Assembly: GCA_002633025.1 (NCBI GenBank)
Contig: NMRB01000331.1
Location: 1,505 to 65,504, forward strand
Length of the DNA: 64,000 nucleotides
Source: Notospermus geniculatus
Lineage: Eukaryota > Nemertea > Pilidiophora > Heteronemertea > Lineidae
Direction of reading: 5' to 3'
Positions 1 through 11,373 of the stretch are shown here, piece after piece (the stretch's first letter is position 1; each line of letters starts with the position of its first letter). The position numbers and the translations under genes were made by a program. The notes under the pieces were generated by a model, which saw only the letters and a program-made list of their open reading frames with translations, was not told where the DNA came from and made no database searches.

Positions 1-276
1 TTTTAGAAAATTCTGACACCCGACTCTATAGTAGGCTCCTGATGTTTACATCGCAGTCAGTTGCAGGGCGGATGACCCAATTCATTGAAAAAAATACATT
101 AATATCAATTAGTAAATAGTACAAACAATTATTATTAATCGTCACGTGTGTTGACCCATGGACTTTTTTTCATAATAATCTTGGAAACTACACAGCACAA
201 TATTTAGTGTGTTTTTCTAACAAAGTGCACTTTTTTTAGTGTTCATCCTCTTTCGCGCGTCTGGTCGCGCGGGGGA

Positions 277-820
277 CTACAGGGCGTCTCAAATTCAATG
301 TTTGTTTTATTGCAGTCTTTCGATGGGCCATATGCACAAAAATGAAGCATTTGCTTCTAGCAAAAGCAAAAAGTAAAAGCAGTTGCTTGAAGCCAAAATC
401 AAAAGTAAAAGCAACTTCTTGGTTTCATAGGCATAATCATTTACTTCTACTTCAAAGCAAATGCTTTTACTTGACAAGCATTTGCTTGTTTACCGAAGGT
501 TCTACAGTTGGAGCAATTACTCAGTATTATGCATACGAATTCTAGCATTTGCTAGAAAGGAACAAGTAAATAGTAATTGCTTTTTTTAATACCAATTGCT
601 GTTTAGCCAAAGCATTTACTTTGGGTTTTATGCATGCGGATGGAAGAAACTGCTTCAATTTTCAAGTAAAAAGCATTTGCTTTTTTTATGCATATGGACC
701 ATTAGGCTGTCCCAAATTTTCAAATCCACCAGAAATACAACATATAAATTCAATTCATTTCTTATAAGGGACATCCAGTAAACAGGTTTTGTTACTTTTA
801 TTTTTTGAAACACCCTGTAG
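277..820. mobile_element. TIR element with CTACAGGGYGTYTCAAA ends
   Basis: The left end CTACAGGGCGTCTCAAA is the inverse of TTTGAAACACCCTGTAG at the right end. ACAGGGTGTC-type ends are common in Tc1/mariner-like non-autonomous elements. No transposase frame is present. A second element (324-701) sits inside. Confidence 0.65.
324..701. mobile_element. Foldback MITE, GGGCCATATGCA cap, AGCAAATGC stem
   Basis: TGGGCCATATGCA at the left is mirrored by TGCATATGGACCA at the right. The arms hold repeated AGCAAATGCTTTTACTT words in both orientations, shared with the elements at 31478 and 53187. Confidence 0.65.
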
Positions 821-1469
821 TTTCAAAAACGGAAAAATCCAGATATCATAGGAAAGTCAAAATACAACCAGGAAAAATAACACAAATTCTTCGGTAACAC
901 TTTTTCAAAATAAATTTGCACAAGGTCATACATGAATCACAAAATGAGGCATGCTATGTATATGTGGACAACAAATCGAGAATTCGGAGTAAAAGAATAC
1001 TTTTCTTTCCTGTTCGTTGATACATCGCTCGCAGTCAGATAAAGACACCGCACGACTAACGTTGTTGAATTTTTATGCTCAGATCTCAATATTAGTTTCT
1101 ATTATACATGTATTTGCTATAAAGTTTTACCATACTTGCGTGTGCTGTCACATGCCAAGGGCAAAAGAACCAACACGTAGGCCTACCTGTACACGATTCA
1201 ACGTATGCAAACGATGTAGAGATGAATGCACGTACCCGGTATGTAGCCTATTATTGTGTTAAACATTTTGCATGGACATGCAGGCCTATACTGTCCGTCA
1301 TTTGTTTGTGCGTCGTTTACAACAAACCCGGTTGAATTTGGTGTTCTTGGTGCTGAAATATAACCAAATTACAGGTGTATACAAACTAATGCTGATGACT
1401 GTACATGTATTTGTGAAACTGCTGTATGATATGGACGACCAAGAACTTCGAAATGACCATTTTTCACGA

Positions 1470-2375
1470 CTGCAAGTAGCAGCATTAGTGGGAAACAAAG
1501 AATTTGCTCTGCCCTTCGTAGCAGCAAATCAATCATGTGTCACTGCTTTAGAGTAGCTTATTTTTGGAAATCACGAGTCATTAGTGGGAAATCAAGAATT
1601 ATCTGTGTTTGATGTAGCGGCATTAGTGGGAAATCAAGAATTATCTGTGTTTGATGTAGCGGCATTAGTGGGAAATCAAGAATTATCTCTGTTTGATGTA
1701 GCGGCATTAGTGGGAAATCTGAAGTAGCAGCAAGGGAAAATCATTTGTCACCACTGCAGAGTCGCAGTATTACTATTTTGTGAAACCAAGAATATTCACT
1801 AGGAAGTAGCAGCATCAATAGAAAGCCAAGTGTCTCTGCTGACGTACTGTATTTGATTTTCCCCATCAGGGCTGCAGTCAAAGCATTATTGGCCCTGGTA
1901 AGTATGGAAGAAGCCATCTCAAGCTACGCACGTTCCTCACTTAGATGGGGTCTTTTACTTGCCCCTTGAAAAAGGCGCAGGGTACAAAACACCACGACTT
2001 TCTGTCCCATGTATCGGACTCGGATGAGCAAGGATTGGCGTTAAAATAGGAGGAGTGGGGAGTCAAAAATTAGCGCCAGAAGTAGCAGCAATGGAGAAAA
2101 GTGTCTTTGCTGATATCTCCTTTAACGACTGTAGAGTAACTGCATTTAGTGGGAAATCAGGAAATCTCTGACTTGTAGTAGCAATGGAAAATCATGTGCT
2201 TGCTGACATCTACTTCACGACTGCGAAGTAGCAGTCGGAAATCATAAACTGCCACGACAAGGAGCAGCATTAATAGACAATCAGTCATTTCAGTTCACAT
2301 CTTGGTTATGAACTGCAAAGTAGCAGCACTGACGGAAAATCGAATGTTTCTGCAGAGACAGTGGCGNACTTCAAC
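1470..2375 (+). repeat. Degenerate tandem-repeat domain built on a GAAGTAGCAGCA word
   Basis: The words GAAGTAGCAGCA, TTAGTGGGAAATCA and TGCTGACATCT recur irregularly. Within it, 1579-1722 is a regular 42 bp array (starts 1579, 1621, 1663, 1705) with near-identical units. A SINE copy (1853-2020) interrupts the domain. One ambiguous base is at 2367. Confidence 0.75.
1853..2020 (-). mobile_element. 5'-truncated copy of the 47.9 kb SINE
   Basis: Aligns with the 3' two thirds of the SINE at 47892-48151, sharing ATTATTGGCCCTGGTAAGTA, GTTCCTCACTT and the GGACT edge. The tRNA-like head is absent. The boundary at GGACT is the same as in the copy at 57052. Confidence 0.75.
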
Positions 2376-3019
2376 TAACTACGGACAATACTTTTGCAAC
2401 GGGTTAATTTTTATTTATGGCTGAAAGAAATAAAAATCAATGTCGGATAAGACACGCCTAATTTTGGTGTTGGTTTGAATCTCCGATTTCAAAACGGATG
2501 ATCCGATGCGCGTATTCCAAAACAGTTTGACGTATGATAGCTAAGATGAAAGTGCAGAGAAGATCAGAGAAAATAAAAATCGTTGCTTCGTGATATTTCT
2601 GAAGCAATGGGCGCGACCTCTGTTGTTTCGAATTTTTGTTTTGCCTATGAAGTTGTGTTTTGTCTCGTGATGCTGTCCCTGCCACGCCCTTAGTCTTGGA
2701 ACACCGCTGGCCGCGGTCAGTCGGCTTTGGTTTACCCGAGGCGACTTGGCTAATGATCGATGATTTTATGAAGTAACTGTCTTTTTTTCATGCTGGGATT
2801 TGAATAATACTACAAGTTTTGAAGAGACCGGGGATTAGAGGTTCTTGCATCAGAAATTCCGGCGCAGATTGGGCGTCGTTGACGCAAAAATAATAAAGGG
2901 GTCAGTGAATTAATGAAGGACTGTGTTATGAAGCCCCCTTGCTTGGCCTTGGGCTCTCTCTCCGTAGGACGGCTGCTGTCGAGCAAGGATTGACTGCGGG
3001 AGCGACTGTGAGCCACGCC

Positions 3020-3115
3020 GGTCAGTTTGATCGGTTAAGCACATCAAAATCATACGGCACATTGCGACTGTGCCTTAAGCAGCGTAAGTACTGAGTTCGA
3101 TTCCTGGCTGGAACC
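3020..3115 (+). ncRNA. tRNA-like (SINE head?) sequence
   Basis: A box-B-like GAGTTCGATTCC lies at about 3091-3102, preceded by a TCAGTTTGATCGGTTAAGC stretch that weakly resembles a leucine-type box A. I cannot fold a full cloverleaf, so a decayed SINE head is more likely than a tRNA gene. Confidence 0.25.
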
Positions 3116-3294
3116 ACAATTTCTATAATGGAGGAGATGAATTTTTGGTTGTCATGACATTTTTTCATCTCTCTAGGATGTTCTAATCTTATCAATTTTC
3201 AATTTCAAATTTATTCTCGGAACATTTTATTTTTAAATTAGAATACAGAAAATTTCAATTAGCACCAGCTAGTTTTAAAGTTACACAAGATGTT

Positions 3295-3515
3295 AGCAGC
3301 ATCTGTAGTTTTAAAGTTAGAATACAAAATATTTTAGCAACATCTAAATTAGCAACATCTGGTTTTAAAATTCGAATACACAAAATTTTAGCAACATCTG
3401 GTTTTACAATTCGAATACACAAGATTTTAGCAACATCTGGTTTTAAAATTCGAATACACAAGATTTTAGCAACATCTAGTTTTGAAATTAGAATACACAA
3501 AATTTTAGCAACAAA
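3295..3515. repeat. 39 bp AT-rich minisatellite
   Basis: About six head-to-tail units of the form GTTTTAAAATTCGAATACAC + AAAATTTTAGCAACATCTG. 39 is divisible by three, so the minus strand stays open and reads as a repeated KPDVAKILCIRI peptide. That ORF is a by-product. Confidence 0.9.
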
Positions 3516-3968
3516 TACTCATAAAAATTGCAAACTGTCACTTACGAGGGTGGGAAAGCAAGTCCTACCTTAACGCAGGCATTGTCTCATATTCATTGAT
3601 TGTTTTGCAGCAGGAGCACCTGAAGCTCGGAGAGGGGACACTGCCTGGTCAGACGGCTGGGCACTGGGCCCTGAGGTCTACTCTACCACAGTAAATGTTC
3701 ATGAATATTAATGAAATCAGCAACTGTTTCAATGTGAGTGTGGACCACTCATTTCCTCGATGGGGTGCAGCTGAGAGAGGTCTTGGGTGGGTGCAACTAA
3801 AATCGCCCCAAGTGTCGACGGCACGCCTTGTCTTTGCACAACGGTCAGTCATAGTCACAGCACGGAGTCAACTCAGTTGTACATTTAAGATATTTCTGAC
3901 CACGTGGTGTTTGTTGCCCTTGTCCTTGGACAAAACTGTGGGCTGCATCACGTCCCTGTAAAGTTTAA

Positions 3969-4345
3969 AGGGCCTGTCACACTGAAGCAGTTCTCAAAAC
4001 GTCCTGGCCACTCGTAAAAAATCGTAAAACGGGCTAGAACGTGTAATGTTGGCCAAATAATGTCTCGAAGTGCTGGAGCACCCTTCCCGTCCGGCCCGTC
4101 CATGAAGTTCGCAAAAAGACTGTAAAAAGTTGCCACTACGTCCACTCCGTTCGCACACAATAGAGAGCTTCTGCAAGCGCCCGGTTAGGCCATACGACTA
4201 CGTTTATCTATTGTTTGGGTGCACTCACACAATAGATAAACGTCGTTGTAGAGCCTAACCGGGCTCTTGCAGAAGCTCACTAGTTTGAGCCCGTTCGGCA
4301 ACATTTTCAAGAACGTACTGAGAACTAGCTCAGTGTGATGGGGCC
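3969..4345 (+). mobile_element. MITE with GGGCCTGTCACACTGA ends, carrying a nested foldback
   Basis: Same family as 30199-30455 and 35400-35656. It is longer because a 122 bp hairpin (4160-4281) is inserted between CGTTCGCACACA and GTTTGAGCCC. It stands head-to-head with the next copy (4351-4591), separated by only ATAAT. Confidence 0.85.
4160..4281. mobile_element. Small foldback element nested in the 3969 MITE
   Basis: GAGCTTCTGCAAG...CCGGTTAGG and ACGTTTATCTATTGT are mirrored after a short TTGGGTGCACTCAC loop. The related MITEs at 30 and 35 kb lack this block, so the insertion is shown by empty sites. Confidence 0.8.
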
Positions 4346-4350
4346 ATAAT

Positions 4351-4591
4351 GCCCCCATCACACTGAGCTAGTTAGTACGTTCTTGAAAATTTTGCAGAAC
4401 ATGTTCAAACTGTCTGCGAACGGAGTGGACGTAGTGGCAACTTTTTACAGTCTTTTTACGAACTTCATGGACGGGAAGTGTGCTCCAGGACATCGATGCA
4501 TTATTTGGGCAAGGGTTACACGTTCTAGCCCGTTTTACGATTTTTTAGGACGGGGCAGGACGTTGAGAACTACTTCAGTGTGACAGGCCCT
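4351..4591 (-). mobile_element. MITE, CACACTGA family, inverted partner
   Basis: Opens with GCCCCCATCACACTGAGCTAG and closes with CAGTGTGACAGGCCC. It matches the inverse of the preceding element without the nested hairpin. Confidence 0.85.
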
Positions 4592-5326
4592 TTATCAAGA
4601 ATGGATCGGAGGCAATTCATTGCATAACAGATCCTGAGGCCTATCCGCGAAAAAGAAATAGGAACGAATTGAAACGAAACGAAACGAGTTGATTTATATT
4701 ACCAAAGACAGTTTTAATGGGCTTTTCTGACATCTTGAATCAGACAATACAAATGACAGTGAAATTTCTCAAATGACAACTCAACATCTGAATTGAATGG
4801 GTGTGAATTTACCAATTTAATAATTTTCTGGCCGTTATGTCATCAAAACGTCAAAACTTTACAGGATAATGAGACAGCGCTGACAAAGTCAAATTTAGTA
4901 CTGTCTCCCTTCCTTTTAGACGTCAGAACTTAATTTCTCTCCCTTAATGAATTTCATCCAACATTACCTGTACTTCTGCACAATGCCAGTACACGGAAAT
5001 GTCAGGTATAGGTAAGGTGAAACAGAGTTTGCCACTTGAGTGGCTTATGTATCATGTCAACAACGGTTCAGGTGATTGTGACACACTGTGACATGGAACC
5101 AGTCCCAGGAGACGAGATACAAGTTGTGAATCTTTTGATATTAATTTTTGTCAGGGTTTAGTCTCCATTTGATGGGCTGTTCCAAACATGCAAGCTTAGG
5201 CTGCTGTCACACAGAAATGAACTACTCACTTTTTATTTTTCACTCCTCATTTTCCATTCAAAATGAAAATCAGAAAATGAACGCCTATATGTGAATAGTT
5301 AATGGAGAATGCAGTGTTCATAATTC

Positions 5327-5442
5327 AGGCCTCTATTCATAAAGCCTTGCTAGCTTAGTTGGTTGCTAGTTGTGTACATTGGCCTGTACAAACTGGACAC
5401 TTTAGTAAGTAAAGCCTAGCAAGGTTTTATGAATATGGGCCT
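5327..5442. mobile_element. Foldback MITE, capped family, CCTTGCTAGGCTTA stem
   Basis: GGCCTCTATTCATAAAGCCTTGCTAG is mirrored by CTAGCAAGGTTTTATGAATATGGGCC. Relatives at 42006-42126 and 52870-52992 share the stem and the loop word TGTACATTGGCC. Confidence 0.85.
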
Positions 5443-5497
5443 TGGTTACGGATAATTCGTGCCAAATCACAAATGACGAGTGAAGAATGAGCTCCTA

Positions 5498-5879
5498 TAC
5501 AGGGTGGCCAAAAAACCCCGCACAAGCATACTTCCACTACCCTCAGTCTCAAACCTGCTATGAATGTACAGAATATCTTCCTAGGAGAAAAATAACACCG
5601 AGATACCTCGATTTGGTACAGTAGTTTTAGCTCCAGAGCCCTTTTTGTGGAACAAAGTCTGAGGTATTTTCATCGAATTTCCAGCGAAACCGCAAATTCA
5701 GCCTGATTAGGGCCTCGACTTGGCTTTACAAAATAGGGTCTGGAGCTCGAACCACTGGACCGAATCTGGATATCTTGGTGTCTTCTTTCTTCTAGAAAGA
5801 TTCTCCGTCCATTGCTATCAGCAGTTTTGGTTTGTGGATAGTGGAAGTATGCTTGTGCGTTTTTTTGGGCCACCCTGTA
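5498..5879. mobile_element. Tc1/mariner-like MITE with CAGGGTGGCCAAAAA ends
   Basis: The end CAGGGTGGCCAAAAAACC plus GCACAAGCATACTTCCAC is mirrored at the right end. TA dinucleotides flank both ends (5498-5499, 5878-5879), as IS630/Tc1/mariner transposases produce. No transposase frame. A diverged copy lies at 21350-21832. Confidence 0.8.
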
Positions 5880-5965
5880 TAACAGCAGCTGAACAAGAAT
5901 CAATCCAAAATTAATTGGACGAATTTCAACACTTTTACTATTTGTTTTGTTCAAATGGTGTGTCT

Positions 5966-6226
5966 TCTCGAGAGATAAAGGCGACGAGAAATTAATTCCA
6001 CACCTGACTCCTCAAGAGATAAAGGCCACGAGAAATTAATTCAACACCTGACTCCTCAAGAGATAAAGGCCAAGAGAAATTAATTCAACACCTGACTCCT
6101 CAAGAGATAAAGGCCACGAGAAATTAATTCAACACCTGACTCCTCAAGAGATAAAGGCCAAGAGAAATTAATCCAACACCTGACTCCTCAAGAGATACTA
6201 AAGGCCACGAGAAATTAATTCAACTC
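5966..6226. repeat. 44 bp minisatellite
   Basis: About six units of ACTCCTCAAGAGATAAAGGC + CACGAGAAATTAATTCAACACCTG. The first unit is diverged (CTCGAGAGATAAAGGCGACG) and the last carries a 3 bp insertion. Confidence 0.92.
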
Positions 6227-6639
6227 TTGTTTGCACTTTTATAAATTTATTGACGGTTCCAATAGTTGAATATACGTATGCATCTATTTGTACAGCTTTA
6301 CAACGAAATATCATACAAATCGTTCGTTTGAAGTCATGGACTCTTTTGAAACATAATACGTCATCAAAATGTGTGCACAGATTTCTGTCACGTCATTCAC
6401 GAAATTTACATAAAGAATAAACACAGAGCGGCGGTAAACAGCCGAGAATCATAAATAATTTAATAGCTTCCTTGTTTTGAATAACGCGGAAACAAATTAT
6501 GTCCAATCAAAATTATCTCATAACAAAATAAAAAGAACACACTAGTCACTCTGTTGATCATCTCAACATCAGCTCGGGTATATTAAAGTGTCAGACAAAA
6601 CTGTTCGTGGCGTCAAAGAAATTACAAGTTTTTTCGTAT

Positions 6640-7058
6640 TCCCTATAAACCTCGGTTTTTCAGAGATAACCTCTCCCCTAACTGTTGACCATGCAAAAAA
6701 AGTTCAAAATTGTAAAGGGAGTAAGAAATAAAAGTGGAAAATAAGAAGCGGGAAATTTTGGAATTTTGCGCGAATTTTTCAATTTCTCAAATTGGGAGGA
6801 ATTTTTTTCCTACATGTATTTTGAGAAATTTTCTTAAAATGACATGACATTTTGTCTGATTTTTCGGGCGATATTTCTCAAAGTGGGAAAAAATTCCCCC
6901 AATTTGAGAAACTGCAAAATGCCAAAATTCCCCACTTCTTATTTTCCACTTTTATTTCTTACTCCCTTAACTTTTCTTGTGTTCCCTATAAACCTCGGTT
7001 TTTCAGAGATAACCTCTCCCCTAACTGTTGACCATGCACAAAATGTTCAAAATTGTAA
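6640..7058. repeat. 75 bp direct repeats flanking a MITE (6640-6714 and 6981-7058)
   Basis: The stretch from TTCCCTATAAACCTCGG to TTCAAAATTGTAA occurs on both sides of the 6717-6967 element, nearly identical. It is far longer than a normal target-site duplication. Confidence 0.88.
6717..6967. mobile_element. AT-rich foldback MITE with GGGAGTAAGAAATAAAAG ends
   Basis: The two halves mirror each other: GGGAGTAAGAAATAAAAGTGG at the left, its inverse at the right, with CAATTTCTCAAATTGGG in the arms. A second copy is at 25069-25320; an isolated arm is at about 54993-55066. A 170-residue ORF runs from here into flanking DNA and is not believable. Confidence 0.88.
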
Positions 7059-7998
7059 TTTCGAACCGAAAAAGGAGGCCATGTGTTCTGCAAGGGGACA
7101 CCGGATGACGTGTCAGTATTTTTTGTCGCGACTATCTTACAAGCAGTTCCATAAAGCACACTCCAGGCCTCCAAAGGTAGCTTCTGCGCATACGGATGAC
7201 AATTTCAGCAAACATCAATGGCCAAGATGGAAGCCTCGTCCAAATGCATTTTTTATATTTTCCTGCAACATTATAGATTCGATTCCAGACTGTGCGTTAC
7301 TGAAAATGCACAGTTTGTTCTGCTTAAGACCATTTCACTGCCATAGCCATTTGTAAAACAAAGGAAAATATGTTAAAACTTTTCTCTGCAAAGACAATTT
7401 TGCCAAAAGTGAAAATGCGTAAAAAAAGGTTTGGCGACACCTGAAACCTGTCACATTCATTGGAAAGCTCTCAGTGAGTACTTTCCAATGAATACCTATG
7501 TTACATGGTTTGGGTAAGATTTTAGGGTTTGGCAGTTTCATCAGATTTGATACACTGGCAATGAAAGGGGTGACAAAAATATTGTTAATAGGGCAATGAT
7601 ATGAATATGGCTCCTTCACCGGTTCAGAAATTACGTCACTCCGGCCCAAACGAGAGTGAAGTTGACCCAAAGAGAAATTACCAAATGAATGCTAAAACGT
7701 AAATATTTCAGGAAAATCAGCTGAAAATGGAAGAAATAAAAGTTTGTACTGTTGTTGTTCAAAGACACTTGCATCTGTTGCAAACCACAAAAGGCGAATA
7801 GCGAAATTAACTACTCCAAGGCGAATGTAGAATCCTTGGCCTATGTTTGTCTACATATTTAGACCAGAATATGGCGCAGTAACACATAATGCTAATAGAG
7901 AGGTCTTAAGAATTTCCGAGGCGCGTATGCCCACCCGTTAGTTTTTGTCAGATGTTGGCAAGTCGGCCCAGCGTGCAGGTAGGCGTACTGTAAAGGCC

Positions 7999-8224
7999 CG
8001 GGGGCGTATGCATAAAACATCTGGCCCCGGATTCATAAAACTACATGTACTTAAGTCTAAGTGTGATACTTATCTTTTGTGTTGAACAAAGAATAAGTGT
8101 CATACTTAGACTTAAGTAGTTTTATGAATACGGGGCCTGAAGTGTAAAATTTCCCTTAAACTATTGTTCCAAACAAAAGAAAAGGGAAATTTTACACTTA
8201 AGATGTTTTGTGCATACGGCCCCA
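7999..8224. mobile_element. Foldback MITE (GGGGCGTATGCATAAAACATC cap), interrupted by another MITE
   Basis: The left arm is split at CATCT/GAAGTG by the element at 8023-8137. The right arm (GGGAAATTTTACACTTAAGATG...GCATACGGCCCC) is intact and rejoins the halves perfectly, giving the order of insertion. Confidence 0.85.
8023..8137. mobile_element. Foldback MITE, capped family, ACTTAAGTCTAAG stem (nested)
   Basis: GGCCCCGGATTCATAAAACTAC and GTAGTTTTATGAATACGGGGCC are inverse repeats with CTTAAGTCTAAG stems. It sits inside the 7999-8224 element; the relative at 15636 shares the stem. Confidence 0.88.
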
Positions 8225-8346
8225 GTTCATACTTCCTTGCCGACCAGCAGGCGGAACGGAAAACGTTTTGTTACTTCACGTAACGATGGTTCCAAACAAA
8301 GCTTTTTCCGTTCTGCGTTCTGGTCAGGGAAGAAGTATGAACTGGC
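8222..8346. mobile_element. Foldback element abutting the previous one
   Basis: CCAGTTCATACTTCCTTGCC at the left mirrors GAAGTATGAACTGG at the right; GGAACGGAAAA and TTTTTCCGTTC close the inner stem. It starts where the 7999-8224 element ends. Confidence 0.8.
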
Positions 8347-9312
8347 CTTAAAGGTAGTGATAAAAATTGAAACCTTAGATGCAAAAAGGGCATTGGCTTA
8401 CCCCGATGTTTATTTGTTTCGCGATGAATGAAGTTAAACAATGACCAACGCCCAAATTACGCCAATCGTCACATTGCACGGAAGAAATTACGTTTAACTA
8501 GACCTCCCTAATCGACAGCGACTTCGCGAATTATAATTTAAACATGTTGAGGATGATTACATGTAGATCATGGAAGAAATTTCTTGAAGTGTTCAACTGT
8601 AGTTGTTGAGCGATGTATATTGGTATGATGTAATGTACATGCCTAGCTATCAATGGGGGTTGTGGGCCGACGCAAGCCCTGTGCCTATGAAGGCCAAGCA
8701 CAGGTGACAAAGGTCCAGTGTCCATTATAAATGCATTAGTTGACTCCCCACCTTGATAAGACTGGTCTCGTGTCCAACCTTTATACCAGTGGTAACACCG
8801 AGGCTGGACTGACACTATGTCGAAACAAAAATGGCCGCCATACCTTTCAACACTTGAGAAGTTTAACGTGCTGTTAGAGCGTGACTAACCCTTCATCAGG
8901 TAAGGTAACATGCTTTAACTCATTGTTTTATGTGTAGCAACACTCTCAGTGCCTATTTGGTACATAGACCATTCAAATAGATTTGAACAGTCTTGTGGAG
9001 CATGCATATACGATGTTGCCAAAAGGTCAAATGTTAACGATTTCCAATATAATGGCTGGGCTGAATGGATGCAGGGCAAAAAAACGCTCGCTATGGATGC
9101 TTTAGTACTATTTTTTTGTCTCGCCACAATGTGCATGAATCGCAAACGTACATATATGTATATTAAACCTTCGCAAAAATTCCTAAAAATTGCACTTTTG
9201 GCTGCTTGTAAGGAAGAATGATTCGTTAGAGTTTTAAAACGGCAATTGCAAGGTGGGTATAAAAATGACCCAGTCAAATGTCCACAGGTGGGGCCTGTAA
9301 TGTGCGATAGCG

Positions 9313-9489
9313 TACGAGGGTGCATCGAAAGTAGTTTGTTATTATTTTCGTCGCTGTATTCGGAAGGTGCCAGTGATAAACTACACGGAAGTTGCAACAG
9401 TCTATCAAAACTAACATAACGGTGGTAAATAATTACATGCAAGTCCCTTGAGGGCGAAGTTCCCCCATGTATTTTTGATGCACCCTGTA
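9313..9489. mobile_element. Mariner-like MITE with TACGAGGGTGCATC ends
   Basis: The left GAGGGTGCATCGAAA mirrors TTTTTGATGCACCCTG at the right, and a TA lies at each edge. The 229-residue ORF over it on the minus strand is not recognisable and is probably accidental. Confidence 0.65.
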
Positions 9490-9658
9490 CGAAGTTAACC
9501 AGTTTGAACATCCAGCTCGTCTTTCTGAAAGAAATCCTCTTGTCGACATATTTTTTCGGCACTTTTATACACTTATGAGGTCGGCGACGGAGAACTGTCG
9601 ACATAAAATTGTCTCAAGCCGAGGCAAGTTGTAGAAAACGGTATACAGAAGATTAAAA

Positions 9659-9985
9659 TACGCCTTGGGCTACGTGCACTGCAAGCGAACTGGCGAAGCG
9701 ATGCGAAGCGGCGAAGACAAGTGAATTCTTGCCAACAAAGCGCTTATCAGGGAGGCTCTACCAGGGATTCCACGGACATGTAGACCTACATCATGTCGAA
9801 GTTCGGGCGACCAAATAAACTTTAGATCCTGTCGCGCGATCACCAGTGCTGATTGCTCTCAGTTTGTACAAACGCCAATGCTTCCAGAGTACATGTACAC
9901 GTATTTAAATATTTTCGCCACATCGCTGGGCGAAATTTGCTTCGCGCCGCATCACCAGTTCGCTTGCAGTGTGCACGCGGCCTTA
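9659..9985. mobile_element. TIR element with ACTGCAAGCGAACTGG arms
   Basis: CGTGCACTGCAAGCGAACTGG near 9673 is mirrored by CCAGTTCGCTTGCAGTGTGCACG near 9956-9978, with AAGGC-type outer ends. The interior has GAAGCGATGCGAAGCGGCGAAG repeats. Confidence 0.75.
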
Positions 9986-10719
9986 CAGTGGAGTTCACAG
10001 GTTTTAACATCATGTATCATTATCACCCGAATCTGTATAATAATGCAAACGATCTGTTTCAGATCTGATTGGACCCCTTTTGACCATGAGTGAAAAAATT
10101 CGGCACTGTAAAATACTTCGACTCGTCGGTATGTGAAAGAAGAAAACAAGAAAAGAAAAAATAGTCTACATGAGAAAGAGACATCTTCACGTGAGAGATT
10201 TCTCGCGCAAGTTTACTCGCTATGGGCAACCCAGTCATTAGAAACTCTGGGCTGGCGCATTTGTACCTGTTTTTGGAATTGTGCACGAAAAAAAATTTCC
10301 GCGGACCCACAAATAATTGCATGACGTTTTCTCAATTGAAAACCTGCAAATGATACGATGCACAATAGAGACAATGTACATGGAAATGCAAGCAGTTGGC
10401 AGGTAACGTGACCCCACTTGAACAGGAGCAGTGTTGATTTCTGATGGCCTAACCAGTTCTATTCCGACCAAACGGGGACACACAGCCATACGTTGACTTC
10501 ATGCCTGTCCCCATTTCTGCAGTATGGAAACGGATGTCCCAATTCGACCCAATATCACCGTATGAATGTGTGTCCGGTTTTGGTCTGAGCGTCGTGAGGT
10601 ACATGTAACCAACGATGCTGATATGTCCATTGGAAGCCAACTCGTGCGAGAAAACCTTTCTGAATGGAACAGAATTGTTGCGTACCCTGAATTCGACATT
10701 TCGATCTACCCCGATCTAT

Positions 10720-10990
10720 GTCCTCAAAAGGCTGGCACAGGACGTGCGTCCCCATTTGACACACTCGTGTGCGTGAGTATGGATCTACCCCGAGTTATTT
10801 TCACGAGATCTTGTCCGACATTAATTTTTTCAATGCATTAAAATGCTTCCACAGGAGATAAAGAAAATGAGCGACCAATGAGAATGACGAGTGTTTGTTT
10901 ATGACAATGTCCTCAAATGGCTGGCACAGGACGGGCGTCCCCATTTGCACAGGATTTATCACGTTCGTGTGAGTGAGTATGGATGGGGCA
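10720..10990 (+). repeat. Imperfect direct repeat of about 75 bp
   Basis: GTCCTCAAAAGGCTGGCACAG...GTGAGTATGGAT at 10720-10785 recurs at 10908-10983 with the same order of words (GGCTGGCACAGGACG, GCGTCCCCATTTG). Short ORFs here are shadows of this duplication. Confidence 0.75.
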
Positions 10991-11245
10991 GGGCCTACGA
11001 ACGAGCACACAGTCTTGGTAGCTTGCGAAATAAAATTAAAATCACAGTTCAAGTATGCTGGTATGCAATGGTGAGACAGCGTTTAGACTATGGTATGTCA
11101 GCATACGTAGAGACGTTTAGAAACTTGATGTACGTTTGTGTATATGAAGTTGAAGTACGCACTTATGGATTAGTCGTTCCTTTCCTTGAGATAATGGTTC
11201 GTACGGTTACCATGGTTACAGAATTCGTACCGGTGTCATAGAATA

Positions 11246-11373
11246 ACGAGTTTTCGCAAAGTCCCCGAAACGCCAACGCGAACGCCAAACCCATTGTTCG
11301 ATGCCACGAAGACAGCACCGAAGAAAAGGATAGACGTTCACGTTGGCGTTTCGGGGGTTTGCGAAAACTCGCG
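11246..11373. mobile_element. Foldback MITE with GAGTTTTCGCAAA ends
   Basis: CGAGTTTTCGCAAAGTCCCC and CCCCCGTTTGCG-type ends are mirrored, with GAAACGCCAACG stems closing on a short loop. Confidence 0.8.

Larger units (their letters stand above)
1..1322 (+). repeat. 1.3 kb direct repeat, copy 1 (cut by the window edge)
   Basis: Matches 13152-14392 in the same order and orientation with scattered substitutions. Copy 1 carries about 85 extra bases near 1175-1262 that copy 2 lacks. It contains a TIR element (277-820) that itself holds a foldback MITE (324-701). No TG...CA ends, primer-binding site or reverse transcriptase between the copies supports calling these LTRs. The short ORFs inside come from repeat sequence. 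Confidence 0.9.

Noticed and set aside
3255-3500. KPDVAKILCIRI repeat protein
   Set aside because: A 39 bp AT-rich minisatellite that happens to be divisible by three.
5966-6226. CRISPR array
   Set aside because: Units are contiguous with no unique spacers, and the genome is eukaryotic; it is a minisatellite.
6844-7356. 170-residue plus-strand ORF
   Set aside because: It starts inside an AT-rich MITE and continues through a 75 bp direct repeat; no recognisable protein.
8915-9604. 229-residue minus-strand ORF
   Set aside because: It runs through a mariner-like MITE (9313-9489), shows no domain, and uses repeat sequence for part of its length.
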